Positions 28,514 to 38,021 of a DNA stretch of 64,000 nucleotides are shown here, in pieces. The stretch's first letter is position 1; each line of letters begins with the position of its first letter. The stretch lies in the NCBI GenBank assembly GCA_001839685.1, contig MLAK01000559.1, positions 32,667 through 96,666 on the forward strand. Direction: 5' to 3'. The position numbers and the translations under genes are program-made. The notes beneath the pieces were generated by a model. It made no database searches, had not been told where the DNA came from, and was given only the letters and a program-made list of their open reading frames with translations. Origin of the DNA: Tritrichomonas foetus. Its lineage: Eukaryota; Parabasalia; Tritrichomonadida; Tritrichomonadidae.

Positions 28514-29294
28514 GGGACAATAGAGCAAATAGTCCATTAGAGATAGATTGGAATAAAGCAATGATTAATTATTTCAGATTTTTATGGCAACTTTTCGTTG
28601 TGTTTTTGCAAAAAACGGATTTTTTTTATTTTGTCCTGATGTGATTGTCAATGCGTGGTTTCTATTGAATTTGAAAACTGGCACGCCAAAATCATTCAAA
28701 GCTGTTTGGAACTTTTCTATTTTATTGAATTTGGTTAACTTTTTCAACGTAGATGTAAATTTTCTGACATGTGTTGTTTCGATCGAAAATTTGCCTTTAT
28801 TATTTTATTTCATGCGTTTTCATCATTTAAATTCAATCCTTTATTATTTTTTTAGTGAATGAACGATGAAAATTGGTTAAGTAAGGAAATCTGAGATCTT
28901 TCATTATTTGATGTTCAATAAATAAAAATCTATTAATGTAAACAATTAGTTGACATAGTTGTTAGACTGTCTTATTGAGAAGTGCAAGTCATTTTATTGA
29001 ACTAACGTGTTTATTTTCAGATGATATTGACAAAATTTTTCCCCTATATTTTTCTGATGAGGTAATTTTAGAGGCTGCTTTTTCATTGTCTTTTTTCGAC
29101 AAAATAAAGTTTAATTATTTCAAAGAAAGCAAGAAAAACACAAAAATAAAATGTGTCACAGAAATAAAATTTTATGTATTACTATTGAAAAATGATGTTC
29201 ACCATTCAAAAAGTTTTGTTATCGTCAATGCGACCAAAGAACCAGAGAAACTTTCAAAATATTTCTATTCAATCCACAAAAATTTGATATTTCG
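28514..29294. other. Spacer between PSP1 and IBD genes
   Basis: About 780 bases. A 92-codon frame at 28584 is hydrophobic and without family features. A 172-codon frame opening at a TTG (28975) overlaps the IBD gene in another frame and has no ATG until within that overlap. I treat both as non-coding. Confidence 0.45.
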
Positions 29295-29894
29295 ATGCGC
29301 TCATCTGAGCCGAATTATTGGAATCTTTTATCGGACCAAGATAAAAAAGAATATTTATGCCTTCAAGCATCATTATCATCGCCAGAATGTAAAAACAAAA
29401 GAAACAAAAGTGATGAAGAATTTCAAAAAGCAATTAATGCAATTGAAAAATATGTTGTCAGGAATGATGGAAACGATTGGAAACGTGGTATAGTGTGCGG
29501 TATTGTTTGGATAAACGATACAATTGCTACAAACAACAATCAAATGGTGAAATTATTTAATAAAAGTAAGTCTTCAATTAATACTTCTTTTCAAAGGATG
29601 AACTATGGAACTATACATTCCGGAATGAACTCGGCTGGCGAATTATTTAAAATTTTTCCGTTCATGGCAAAAAATTTTGCTGAACTGAGACAATGGACAC
29701 TAAGGAAGAAGATTTCGGACAAATCATTTATAGATATAGTTAATGGTATAATCAGCAACTCAGGGAAAAAAAGTGACACAATCACTTCAACGGCAGATGA
29801 ATTCTTAAAATTATTTGAAATTTCAAAATCAAATGTTTGTATTGAAAAAAAGGAAAACGATAGTGATACTGAAAAAAAAAGACCATCAAAATAA
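29295..29894 (+). CDS. Initiator-binding-domain (IBD, IBP39/M3BP family) transcription factor
   Basis: 199 residues from ATG 29295. Residues ~5-150 match the IBD winged-helix fold that binds trichomonad Inr (TCA+1YW) promoters. Diagnostic blocks are YWNLLSDQDKKEYLCL, the core NDGNDWKRGIVCGIVWIND, the recognition-helix region NKSKSSINTSFQRMNYGTI, and the following FPFMAKNFAELRQWTLRKK. The DWKR..VCG..W and KSKSSIN..FQ patterns are the family's most conserved parts. IBP39 itself is longer (about 340 aa) with a C-terminal domain that contacts the RNA polymerase II tail; this protein ends soon after the IBD, more like M3BP. An acidic tail continues in the +1 frame past an A9 run (see findings). 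It likely regulates a subset of Inr genes. Confidence 0.85.
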   Translation: MRSSEPNYWNLLSDQDKKEYLCLQASLSSPECKNKRNKSDEEFQKAINAIEKYVVRNDGNDWKRGIVCGIVWINDTIATNNNQMVKLFNKSKSSINTSFQRMNYGTIHSGMNSAGELFKIFPFMAKNFAELRQWTLRKKISDKSFIDIVNGIISNSGKKSDTITSTADEFLKLFEISKSNVCIEKKENDSDTEKKRPSK

Positions 29895-30006
29895 AAATAA
29901 TGCGGCAGAGTTTGGAATTATTGAATTAGATGATTGTAATGAAGAAATAGGAATTGAAGATGATGGAAATGTATTATTTGATTATGATGATTTCAATACT
30001 ATGTAA
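29872..30006 (+). pseudogene. Out-of-frame acidic tail of the IBD gene
   Basis: Immediately after the A9 run (29872-29880), frame +1 stays open to TAA at 30004-30006. It encodes a plausible acidic tail (NNAAEFGIIELDDCNEEIGI, then VLFDYDDFNTM). One A fewer in the run would fuse it to the IBD. Either a homopolymer sequencing error or a real frameshift that removed the tail. Confidence 0.5.
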
Positions 30007-30594
30007 AAAATTTGCTTGACGAGAATTTTTTTGATTTTTCGAAATTTGGATAAATTTTATTTGTGCGTGGTTTTTGAATAACTCCGGCCTATAAAAAAAG
30101 TGTGCGAATTAATTAATTGATTGATTCAGAATATAGAATAAGCAAGTGATGCAATGGCAAGAATGATGCTAAATATTGGACTGAGATTTCAATTTTTCGG
30201 TTTTCGGTTATCAATTCGTAATACTTCAAATCTGAGTTGTCGCAAGGATCAGTTGAATTGTTCGTATCGAAAGTCAGATGAGATTTTTGTTGATGAATAA
30301 ATTTTTGTGTCAAAAAAAGAGTTTTGCAACCAATTAAACAAAGAGAAAAAACTTTGTAAATATCTTGAAATTTATATGATATTTATTGTATATTTTTCAT
30401 TATTTAAATTTAATATTTTATAGATAACATTGGAAATAGTTTTAATTATCAAAAAATATCAAAGAAATTGTGGGAAAGGAACTACAAAATAATTCATATG
30501 AAATCAAATATTTAATTTGATAAGTGAACATTTAAGGTCAAATAAAATGTCAAATTAACGAAAAGTGTCACCAAATAACTGGTCGCAGCTTTAA
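30007..30594. other. Spacer between IBD and SART3-like genes
   Basis: AT-rich; a 66-codon minus-strand frame at 30113-30313 has no convincing features. Initiator-like TCACC lies at ~30569, shortly before the next ATG. Confidence 0.45.
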
Positions 30595-32586
30595 ATGAAT
30601 CAAGATGATGTTCAAACTCTAATGAATGATTATAATCAAAATCCTTCACCAGAAACATTCACACGTTTAGCGACTTTTCTAAAACAAAATCAAAGATATA
30701 ACGACCTCCTCGAAATTCGAATGTCATACATATCCCAATTTTCAATGAATGAAGATATGTGGCTTCAGTGGCTGGAAGAAGAATATAAAACGGAAGGCGA
30801 TAATTCACTTTACGATCAGCTTCTTCAAATGGCTTTAAACGATCTTCCATTATCGATTCCATTATGGAAGTTCAAAATTGAGCATGCAAAACAAAAATCA
30901 GCAGCAATTGAAGAAGCTATTAATAAAATTGGAGAATTCGATAATTCAATTTGGGATGAATATCGAAAATTACAACCTGAAAAAAGTGACGAAATTTATG
31001 AAAAACAACTTTCTCTTCCTGTTCCTGATTATGATACAATTTTGGGAGACTACCAACTAGAGAGGGTTATGGCTGGAAAAGACTCTTTTGATCCGCCAAA
31101 AGAAATAAAAGAAGAAGTTGCAAGAATGAACGTTTATAAAACAAATTTTGAATCACTTTCAAGTGCAATTGAATATGTTAAAGCTTTTCCTGATCAGAAA
31201 AACTTTGAATATGCACTTTCAAAGCATCCTTATTCACCTCACATTTGGATTGATTACTTAAACTTTTTCCCTTCCGAATCTTTGGCGGCTCGAGCTGTTC
31301 GATTTTGTCCTAGATCAGGTCTCCTTCGTGCCATTTATGCGAAAATTACACATAAAGTTGATACATCTGGGTTTTTGTTCATTAAAGATGAAGCTGATGC
31401 TCAATTGCTTCTTGGGCAATTGATATCTCTTGATAAAAATAATGCTATACCATTAATTGAAGCAGCATTAAAGTTTCCTGTTTTTTCTGAGAAGAATTCA
31501 TGGATTTGGCCAACATTTTTACTTGAAGAACATATGAAAATGAATGGAGCAACAATTGATGAAAGAAAAATGGTAATTGAAAAAGCAATTGAAAGAAATT
31601 CGCAGTCTCTGGAATTGTGGAATAAATTGATTTCAATTGTGTCTGAAACAGGAAATGAAGAATCTATTCGCAAAGTTTATCAAGATGCTGCTTCAAAGTT
31701 AAAAGTTGAATTACCATTTCTGATTCAGAATTGGATTATTTTTGAAACAACTGCAAAAGATAGTAAAATTAACGAAGTTATTCATCGTTTAAATGAAATC
31801 GGAAATTCATCACAAAAAGATGTTTCAAATGATGATGAAAAATCAGCAAGCTCTATTAAAAACGAATATGATCGAAAAACAATTTTTGTTGCAAACTTTC
31901 ACGATTCTGTAACTGAAGAAGATTTGAATAATTTCTTCTCATCGATTGGAGAAATTGAATCAATTAGACTCAAAAGAAAACATGGAAAACCATCTTATGC
32001 TTTCATTCAATTTCGATATGAAAAAAGCGCACAAAAATCGATTCAATTATTAAATGGTGCAATGTTTAAAGGAAATTCAATTGAAGTTAAGCCGCATGTA
32101 GAACAGAAGAAATTTACTTTGTTCATTAAATTTGGATCTTCTGCTCAGCCAATTGAACTTATTGATTTCTTAAAAGAAAAAACTGGTGTTGAGAATTTCA
32201 TACTAAGGCTGGCAAATGAAAGTAAAGATCAGCGATCAAGTCATAAAACTAAAGGATGGGGATTCATTGATGTTCAATCTGATACAGATGCAATGAAAAT
32301 GTTGGGAATGAGTGGTAAATTATTTAAGACGACTATTTTGAAGATAGAAGTTGCACATAAAGCCCAAAAAGAAGCAATTCAAGATAAAAAATTAAAAAAT
32401 AAAAATCCATCGAGCCAGCAAAATAATCAACACAAGTATCAACAAATTCATATTCCAAAACAGCACCACTTCAGCCAAAATCAAAATATGAATGAACAGA
32501 ATCAAAAAGAAGAGAATTCTTTGGCACAACAGCCAAAATCTGCTCAGATGAACGATGAGCAAATGAAAAACTTTTTTGGACTATAA
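30595..32586 (+). CDS. SART3/Prp24-like U6 snRNP assembly factor (HAT repeats + 2 RRMs + Lsm-binding tail)
   Basis: 663 residues from ATG 30595. Residues 1-~400 are half-a-TPR (HAT) helices with the usual spaced aromatics (MWLQWLEEEYKTEG, IPLWKFKIEHAK, HIWIDYLNFFPSE, LELWNKLISIV). RRM1 (~429-500) has RNP2 TIFVANF and RNP1 KPSYAFIQF. RRM2 (~507-590) has FTLFIKF and a degenerate RNP1 KGWGFIDV. After a Gln/Asn linker the protein ends MNDEQMKNFFGL, which resembles the C-terminal Lsm2-8-interacting motif of Prp24/SART3. The protein should anneal U4 to U6 snRNA and recycle U6 snRNP. That fits an organism with few introns but a working spliceosome. Confidence 0.85.
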   Translation: MNQDDVQTLMNDYNQNPSPETFTRLATFLKQNQRYNDLLEIRMSYISQFSMNEDMWLQWLEEEYKTEGDNSLYDQLLQMALNDLPLSIPLWKFKIEHAKQKSAAIEEAINKIGEFDNSIWDEYRKLQPEKSDEIYEKQLSLPVPDYDTILGDYQLERVMAGKDSFDPPKEIKEEVARMNVYKTNFESLSSAIEYVKAFPDQKNFEYALSKHPYSPHIWIDYLNFFPSESLAARAVRFCPRSGLLRAIYAKITHKVDTSGFLFIKDEADAQLLLGQLISLDKNNAIPLIEAALKFPVFSEKNSWIWPTFLLEEHMKMNGATIDERKMVIEKAIERNSQSLELWNKLISIVSETGNEESIRKVYQDAASKLKVELPFLIQNWIIFETTAKDSKINEVIHRLNEIGNSSQKDVSNDDEKSASSIKNEYDRKTIFVANFHDSVTEEDLNNFFSSIGEIESIRLKRKHGKPSYAFIQFRYEKSAQKSIQLLNGAMFKGNSIEVKPHVEQKKFTLFIKFGSSAQPIELIDFLKEKTGVENFILRLANESKDQRSSHKTKGWGFIDVQSDTDAMKMLGMSGKLFKTTILKIEVAHKAQKEAIQDKKLKNKNPSSQQNNQHKYQQIHIPKQHHFSQNQNMNEQNQKEENSLAQQPKSAQMNDEQMKNFFGL

Positions 32587-32825
32587 CTTATAATCACAGA
32601 TTATAAATTTGTTTGTAAAATTTTCTTGAATTCATGTGTTTGTTTTTATGATGATTTTTTTAATCCTTTCATTCTTGTTTATTTTTACGAATGTAATTGT
32701 CTCATCATTCCAAATAAGATCATGTTTTCACTGATGGAAGCGAGGATCAAATAATGAGTGAGATTTTTGTTAGACGATCGTTTTCGATAGAATTTTATTA
32801 ATTCAGAAAAAAATGATCGTTCTTA

Positions 32826-35183
32826 ATGGGGAAAAAGGGTAAGAAAAGCAAAAACTATGAGCCCTTACCAAATGAAAACAATGATTTTTCCTTCTATGAT
32901 ATACCTCCACCATCATTTGTCCGTTCTTTTCTTGCTCTTTTAAAACGAAGTTTAATTATTAGGCAAAATACATCATCTGCTCTAATTATTATGATATTAA
33001 TGCCATTATATGTCATATCATTTTCTGAGCTTGATATTGGTGAGAAAATTTATATGAATAATATCAACACACCAGTTGAAATTCCTATAAAAAATAATTT
33101 TCTTGAAGAAACTACCAGAATTGAAAAAAGAAATAATAAATATTCATTTTTTATTTATCCTGACCTTCCTCGAGTAAGAGACATATTTCAAAATTTTAAC
33201 CTAAATATGACGTTTATTAACAATTCCAAAAGTATAATACCCAATTTATATGGCTCAACAATAGGAATTGGACTTGTTACAAATGGTTTTGATAAAGACT
33301 TTGAAGAAAATCCCAAAATTTCTTTTGTTACAAAAGATTTTCAAGATGATGATGAACAATCTTTAATTTTATCAATTTTACAATCATTTTCTAAAGGCAA
33401 CATTTCAATTAATATATCAAAGAGTGAGTTTGCTGGTAAGTCAATTACAAAATCACAATTTTCGTCTGATTCGATTCTATCAATGTTAATTGTAATAAAT
33501 ATTATTTCCGTAGTTTTATCAGAACTTCGATTATACCTCAATGAAAAAGAATCTAAAATTATAAAACTGTTTTATATTAATAGATGTAGTCATTTATGTT
33601 TTTGGACATCAACTATATTTGTTTCAGTTTTGTCATGTACACCATCATGTGTAATTTTAGCGTATTATTTCACAGCTCAACAACCTTTAAATGAATCTGA
33701 CTTTTCTTTGATATTTTTATTTCTATTATCTTTTTCACTCTCTGTTACTTTAATGATATTTGCATTCAGTCAATTCATAAGCACATCAAAAAGTTCAAGG
33801 AGCTTTAAAACTTTGTTTACAGTTTTTTCTGCTGCTTTTTCATTTATGAATACTTTGGATTCAAAATCAAATCATATTTTTATTAATTTAATTCGAAAAC
33901 TTCTTTTAATTGCAATTCCACAGTCTATCTTTTCTCAAGGAATAACATCATTGTTTATTTATTCTAGATCGGTTGGTCCAATTCTGTGGAAAGATGTATC
34001 TCGCAGATCATTATCATTTATTTCTTACTATTTTTCGATGTTTTTATCCTGCTCGCTTTTTTATTTAACAATTTTGTTTATTTCTGAGATTTATAATATG
34101 TCTAAATTCCATTGGAAACGATTAATTCGAATTGTTCAGCCAGTAAAAAGATTTTATCAGAATTTAAAAGAAAAAGAGTCAATAGAAAAAGATGATTTTG
34201 TTATTAAAGTTCATTCTTTAACAAAAAATTATGGAGATACAAAAGCACTAGATAATATTAGTTATACACTTCAAAGAGGAGACTTTGTTGCATTGATTGG
34301 ACCAAATGGAAGTGGAAAATCTACAATGATTAATATCATAACAAGTATTATTGAAGCTGACAATGGTGGAATTACTGTGTTTGATAATAACTATGATATT
34401 AATGATTCATATTATGGATTTGATACTTTGCTTAAATATTGCGGTATTTGTTTTCAAGAAAATATATTAATACCACAATTAACAATATTACAGCATCTTT
34501 ATTTATTTGGTACATTATATGGAATTCCATATTTACTTCTAAATGAACGTATTAATAAAATTACTGAAGATTTAGATTTAATTTCATTTTTGCATAGAAA
34601 AGCATCAGACCTGAGTGGTGGTGTGAAAAGAAAACTATGTATAGCAATTTCAATTTTGGCGAAACCTCCAATTTTGATTTTAGACGAGCCAACTGCTGGT
34701 GTTGATATAAATTCCAGACAAAAAATATGGAATCTTTTGAAAAAAGCTAAAACATCGATTTGTTTAATAACTTCACATTCACTTGAAGAAGCAGAACAAG
34801 TATGGAATAAACTGTTTGTGATGAAAGAAGGGAAATTGGCATTTATGGGATCTGAAGGAGAAGCAAGAAGTAAATTTAAATGTGGATATTTATTGAAAAT
34901 TGTTGATGATGTTGCAGATGATACTTTTCTTCTTGATGAGCTAAAAAATAAAATTGGTTTTGATGTAATGAAAGGCGACTCATTTCAATCATATATTCTA
35001 CCAGATAATGAAAATATGATATATTTATTTGATATTCTTGAAAAGTGTGGTATAGCACAATATACTTTATCTTTGCAAGCATTAGAAGAAATGATTCTAA
35101 AATATTATGAAACCAGTTCACACGCAATTCTTGGACTCGATCAAGATATGGGAATCAATGATGAAATTCCTGATCTTATCTAA
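32826..35183 (+). CDS. ABC transporter, ABCA-type half transporter
   Basis: 785 residues from ATG 32826. The order is membrane domain then ATPase, as in subfamily A: one hydrophobic segment near residues 50-65, a ~150-residue non-cytosolic loop with several N-glycosylation sites, five or six spans (~215-420), then the nucleotide-binding domain (~455-690). That domain has Walker A GPNGSGKST (~494), a Q-loop in CGICFQENILIPQLT, ABC signature LSGGVKRKL (~597) and Walker B ILILDEPTAGVD (~618). The final ~90 residues resemble the ABCA regulatory tail. At half size (one TMD, one NBD) it must dimerise. Lipid or sterol transport is the family norm; the substrate is unknown. Confidence 0.9.
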   Translation: MGKKGKKSKNYEPLPNENNDFSFYDIPPPSFVRSFLALLKRSLIIRQNTSSALIIMILMPLYVISFSELDIGEKIYMNNINTPVEIPIKNNFLEETTRIEKRNNKYSFFIYPDLPRVRDIFQNFNLNMTFINNSKSIIPNLYGSTIGIGLVTNGFDKDFEENPKISFVTKDFQDDDEQSLILSILQSFSKGNISINISKSEFAGKSITKSQFSSDSILSMLIVINIISVVLSELRLYLNEKESKIIKLFYINRCSHLCFWTSTIFVSVLSCTPSCVILAYYFTAQQPLNESDFSLIFLFLLSFSLSVTLMIFAFSQFISTSKSSRSFKTLFTVFSAAFSFMNTLDSKSNHIFINLIRKLLLIAIPQSIFSQGITSLFIYSRSVGPILWKDVSRRSLSFISYYFSMFLSCSLFYLTILFISEIYNMSKFHWKRLIRIVQPVKRFYQNLKEKESIEKDDFVIKVHSLTKNYGDTKALDNISYTLQRGDFVALIGPNGSGKSTMINIITSIIEADNGGITVFDNNYDINDSYYGFDTLLKYCGICFQENILIPQLTILQHLYLFGTLYGIPYLLLNERINKITEDLDLISFLHRKASDLSGGVKRKLCIAISILAKPPILILDEPTAGVDINSRQKIWNLLKKAKTSICLITSHSLEEAEQVWNKLFVMKEGKLAFMGSEGEARSKFKCGYLLKIVDDVADDTFLLDELKNKIGFDVMKGDSFQSYILPDNENMIYLFDILEKCGIAQYTLSLQALEEMILKYYETSSHAILGLDQDMGINDEIPDLI

Positions 35184-35429
35184 TTTTTTTGAGTATGATA
35201 TACATTATTGTTAACTAAAATAGATTAATTTTATATAGAATTCTAAATTGTTAATAAATTATTTGTCTTCAACTCTTTTATAAAATATGGACCTCAAATG
35301 TAATCAATAATATATTTATTAAGCAAATTAGTTCAATAAATGGATAAAATAATGTTAATATCAATTTTAGTCATCAAGTGACACTACATGCAAATGTTTC
35401 CGAATAAAACTAATAAATCATATATACAT

Positions 35430-37355
35430 TTAATGTCTGGTTGTTGTGGACTCATCACCAGCATCAGATACATCATTTGTGTTATAAGTTCCACCAATAA
35501 CTTCCTCTGGTTTACCTGTCTGAAAACCTGAAATGATTGCCGACTTCTTAATTCGATGGAGCCATTTTGCACCTGACGAACGATCTGGTGCCTTTAATAC
35601 AATGTTCTTTATTCCTTTCTGAATTTCAGGATGCTTTTTAGTGAATTTAACATATGAAATTGCAGATCCAACACTGTCAATATTGATTGTCAATGGACGG
35701 TTTTTATCTCCATTTACTTCAACTTCCGTTAATTGGATCATTCCAAGTGGTTTATCCTTATTTGCTGGGTTATCATCTTTAAAGTAGTATAAACAAGAAC
35801 TTGCAAGAACGAAATAATGGCGTGTCCATCTTGAGAATGAATGATCGGATTTCTTTTCGAGATATCCACGAAGTTTAGGTGCAGAAAGTGGCATAAACTC
35901 ATTATTTGATTGATTCTGAAATTGAAATGCATGTTGTCTAATTTCTTCATACATTCGTGCCAAATCTTTCTCTGTAATTTCATCACAGTTTAACGAATAA
36001 ATTGTATTATGGACAAATTCACGCTGTGTCATCCTTCTTTGTACGCGTGGATTATGTTGATCAGAGTTCAGCATTGTAAGTGCGAAAGCAAGAACATAAA
36101 GCGCGTCAGGATTATGGAATTTGTCTGGATTTTGTTTACAATAACAATTAGCAAATGTTTGCATGACACGATCAATCATTTGACCTTCACCTGGAAGAAA
36201 CATTGGACCACTTAATGATCTTCTCATTGCTTCGATGAAATCACACTTCATATCGACTTCCATGAAATAAGCAGTTAAAATTGCTTCGGATTCTTTTCTA
36301 GCTAGATAGTCACCAATTTGATCGCCGAGAAGTCCGTTTGTAGTACGTATGACGTGTGCGATATTTTCTGGAGTTTCTTCAACTTGAAAATAAGCACATA
36401 GCTTTCCAATATTTTTGCGGGGATTTGTATTAAATTGATAAACAGCTTCAATTTCTCTGTCTTCTTCCTCCAAACTCTTAATGATCTCTGTTTCTGTAAG
36501 GTTTTTGCTGATATGTTTTTTATGCTCAGTGTGGGATTTTGGACGAGGCGCTTCTTCTCTTGATGATTTATTTACATGTTTGGCTGTTGCGGAACGTTTC
36601 ACTTTTTCTGTACGTGGTTGCTTTTCATTCCCTTTCCCATCTTTTTGGTCAATTTTGATACGTTTTTCATGTTTATGTGAATGTACTTTTGTTTCTGTTT
36701 CTTTTTTGTCATTTTCCGATTTTTCTTGATTATCTTTATTGTCACTTATGTCTTTTTTATCACTTGTTTTTTCTGATTTTGACTTATCGATTGATTTTTT
36801 ACTTTTTGTTTCGGTTTCTTTTTTAGATTTATCTTTCGATTTCTCGCTGGATTTGTCTTTCAGTTTGTCTTTGGATTTACTTTCGGATTTCTCTTTCGAC
36901 TTCTCTTCAGATTTGCTGTCGATTTTGTCTGGAGATTTGCCTTTTGATTTAACGTTGATCTTCTCCTTGGATTTCTGGTCGGATTTGCCGTCGGATTTAT
37001 CCTTATACTTGCCTTCAGATTTATCCTTGGGCTTCTCTGGAGTGTGATTCCCAGATTTATCTTTAGAACTGTTATCGGATTTATCTTTCGACTTCTCCTT
37101 AGGCTTGTCTTCGGATTTGTCCTCTGGTTCGTCGTCGGACTTTGCTTTGGATTTGTTGTTAGATTTCTCTTTAGGGCTGTCGTCGGGTTTTTCTGCAGGC
37201 TTCTCTAAAGATTTATCGTTGGAATTATCTTTCGATTCTGTGGAACTGGAAATTGAAGTTGAAATTGATGATGTCGATGCTGATGTTGATGTCGACCCTG
37301 AGGTTAACGTTGACGTTGATGTTGATGTTGAATCTGATGATTCACTATCTGACAT
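35430..37355 (-). CDS. Arf guanine-nucleotide exchange factor (Sec7 + PH) with long Lys/Ser/Asp-rich N-terminus
   Basis: 641 residues from ATG 37355. Residues 1-~270 are extremely low complexity: a Ser/Thr run, then dozens of KSKDKS/KSEEKSK-type units, and a basic region. The Sec7 domain (~305-480) carries the catalytic glutamate loop FLPGEGQMIDRVMQTFANCY, preceded by TAYFMEVDMK and followed by ALYVLAFALTMLNSDQHNP and MTQREFVHNTI. A PH domain follows (~500-615; LRGYLEKKSDHSFSRWTRHY, LYYFKDDNPANKDKPLG). This cytohesin-like order predicts phosphoinositide-guided activation of Arf at membranes, the opposite reaction to the ArfGAP at 12950. A TCATA initiator lies directly upstream. Confidence 0.92.
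   Translation of the reverse strand: MSDSESSDSTSTSTSTLTSGSTSTSASTSSISTSISSSTESKDNSNDKSLEKPAEKPDDSPKEKSNNKSKAKSDDEPEDKSEDKPKEKSKDKSDNSSKDKSGNHTPEKPKDKSEGKYKDKSDGKSDQKSKEKINVKSKGKSPDKIDSKSEEKSKEKSESKSKDKLKDKSSEKSKDKSKKETETKSKKSIDKSKSEKTSDKKDISDNKDNQEKSENDKKETETKVHSHKHEKRIKIDQKDGKGNEKQPRTEKVKRSATAKHVNKSSREEAPRPKSHTEHKKHISKNLTETEIIKSLEEEDREIEAVYQFNTNPRKNIGKLCAYFQVEETPENIAHVIRTTNGLLGDQIGDYLARKESEAILTAYFMEVDMKCDFIEAMRRSLSGPMFLPGEGQMIDRVMQTFANCYCKQNPDKFHNPDALYVLAFALTMLNSDQHNPRVQRRMTQREFVHNTIYSLNCDEITEKDLARMYEEIRQHAFQFQNQSNNEFMPLSAPKLRGYLEKKSDHSFSRWTRHYFVLASSCLYYFKDDNPANKDKPLGMIQLTEVEVNGDKNRPLTINIDSVGSAISYVKFTKKHPEIQKGIKNIVLKAPDRSSGAKWLHRIKKSAIISGFQTGKPEEVIGGTYNTNDVSDAGDESTTTRH
36780..37180. repeat. 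Low-complexity KSKDKS-coding repeat
   Basis: Imperfect 12- to 24-base units within the Sec7-PH gene encode alternating Lys, Ser, Asp and Glu. The composition would give a highly charged, extended N-terminal arm that is probably variable in length. Confidence 0.75.
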
Positions 37356-37356
37356 T

Positions 37357-37361
37357 TATGA
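37357..37361 (-). promoter_or_regulatory. Initiator-like TCATA
   Basis: On the minus strand TCATA ends two bases before the ATG of the Sec7-PH gene, with A+1 about 4 bases upstream. This implies an extremely short leader if used. Confidence 0.4.
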
Positions 37362-38021
37362 TCTGGTTAAAAATTGAAAAAGTGCAATTAATTTTTCGGA
37401 GAAAACCAAAAAGTTTTACTTTTTGACAAAGATCTTCTCAAATCATTTCCTAGATCGAACAAATGAAGTTATCAAAAAGTAAATAAAATGGAGAGATTGA
37501 AACAAAATATCCATCGATAGAATATTTGAACGTTTATTAATCAACCCTAAAAGAGTACCAAAAAAATATGTACGCTATTACATAAGATTTAATTATAGTT
37601 AAAAGCAAGTCTTAAGAGTATCTTCCAATAGTGGAACCATAATTTATGCATAAATCGTGATTATTCGATCTCAAATTTCGGAGATTTTCTTTCTTTTATC
37701 TAAAATAAAAAAGTATCAGAGAAGAAAAATTATAATAATCTTTACAAAAATAATATTTTATTCTTTGAAAAAGATCAGATTTGGTGTGAAATCATTTTTA
37801 TGACTAATGAAGACTTTAATCATGCAGTAGAACATTGTATTACTTTCAAGAATTATTACAGATTGACTTGTATTAATTTCATATCGAGTTGCACCAGATT
37901 CGTTTGGAGACAAATATGCATTGAAATTTATTTTGAATAAACTCACAGAAAATAAATCATATGATATAATTCAAAGAAAATTAACGTTAAAATTTTGAGG
38001 ATTTCTAATCGAAATATAAAA
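37362..38021. other. Divergent spacer
   Basis: About 660 AT-rich bases between the Sec7-PH gene (-) and the next plus-strand gene. A 62-codon minus-strand frame (37758-37946) opens at GTG, not ATG, and its composition is only weakly protein-like; it may be a relic. Confidence 0.4.

Noticed and set aside
28584..28862. 92-codon hydrophobic frame after the PSP1 gene
   Set aside because: Composition fits T-rich non-coding DNA; no signal peptide pattern or family resemblance.
28975..29493. 172-codon plus-strand frame before the IBD gene
   Set aside because: Opens at TTG, has no usable ATG before it overlaps the IBD gene in a different frame, and is Phe/Lys-biased as expected of AT-rich noise.
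36481..37377. Several plus-strand frames opposite the Sec7-PH gene
   Set aside because: Shadows of the KSKDKS repeat on the other strand (Ser/Phe/Leu/Asp periodic).
37758..37946. 62-codon minus-strand frame
   Set aside because: GTG start only, no motif, no initiator upstream.
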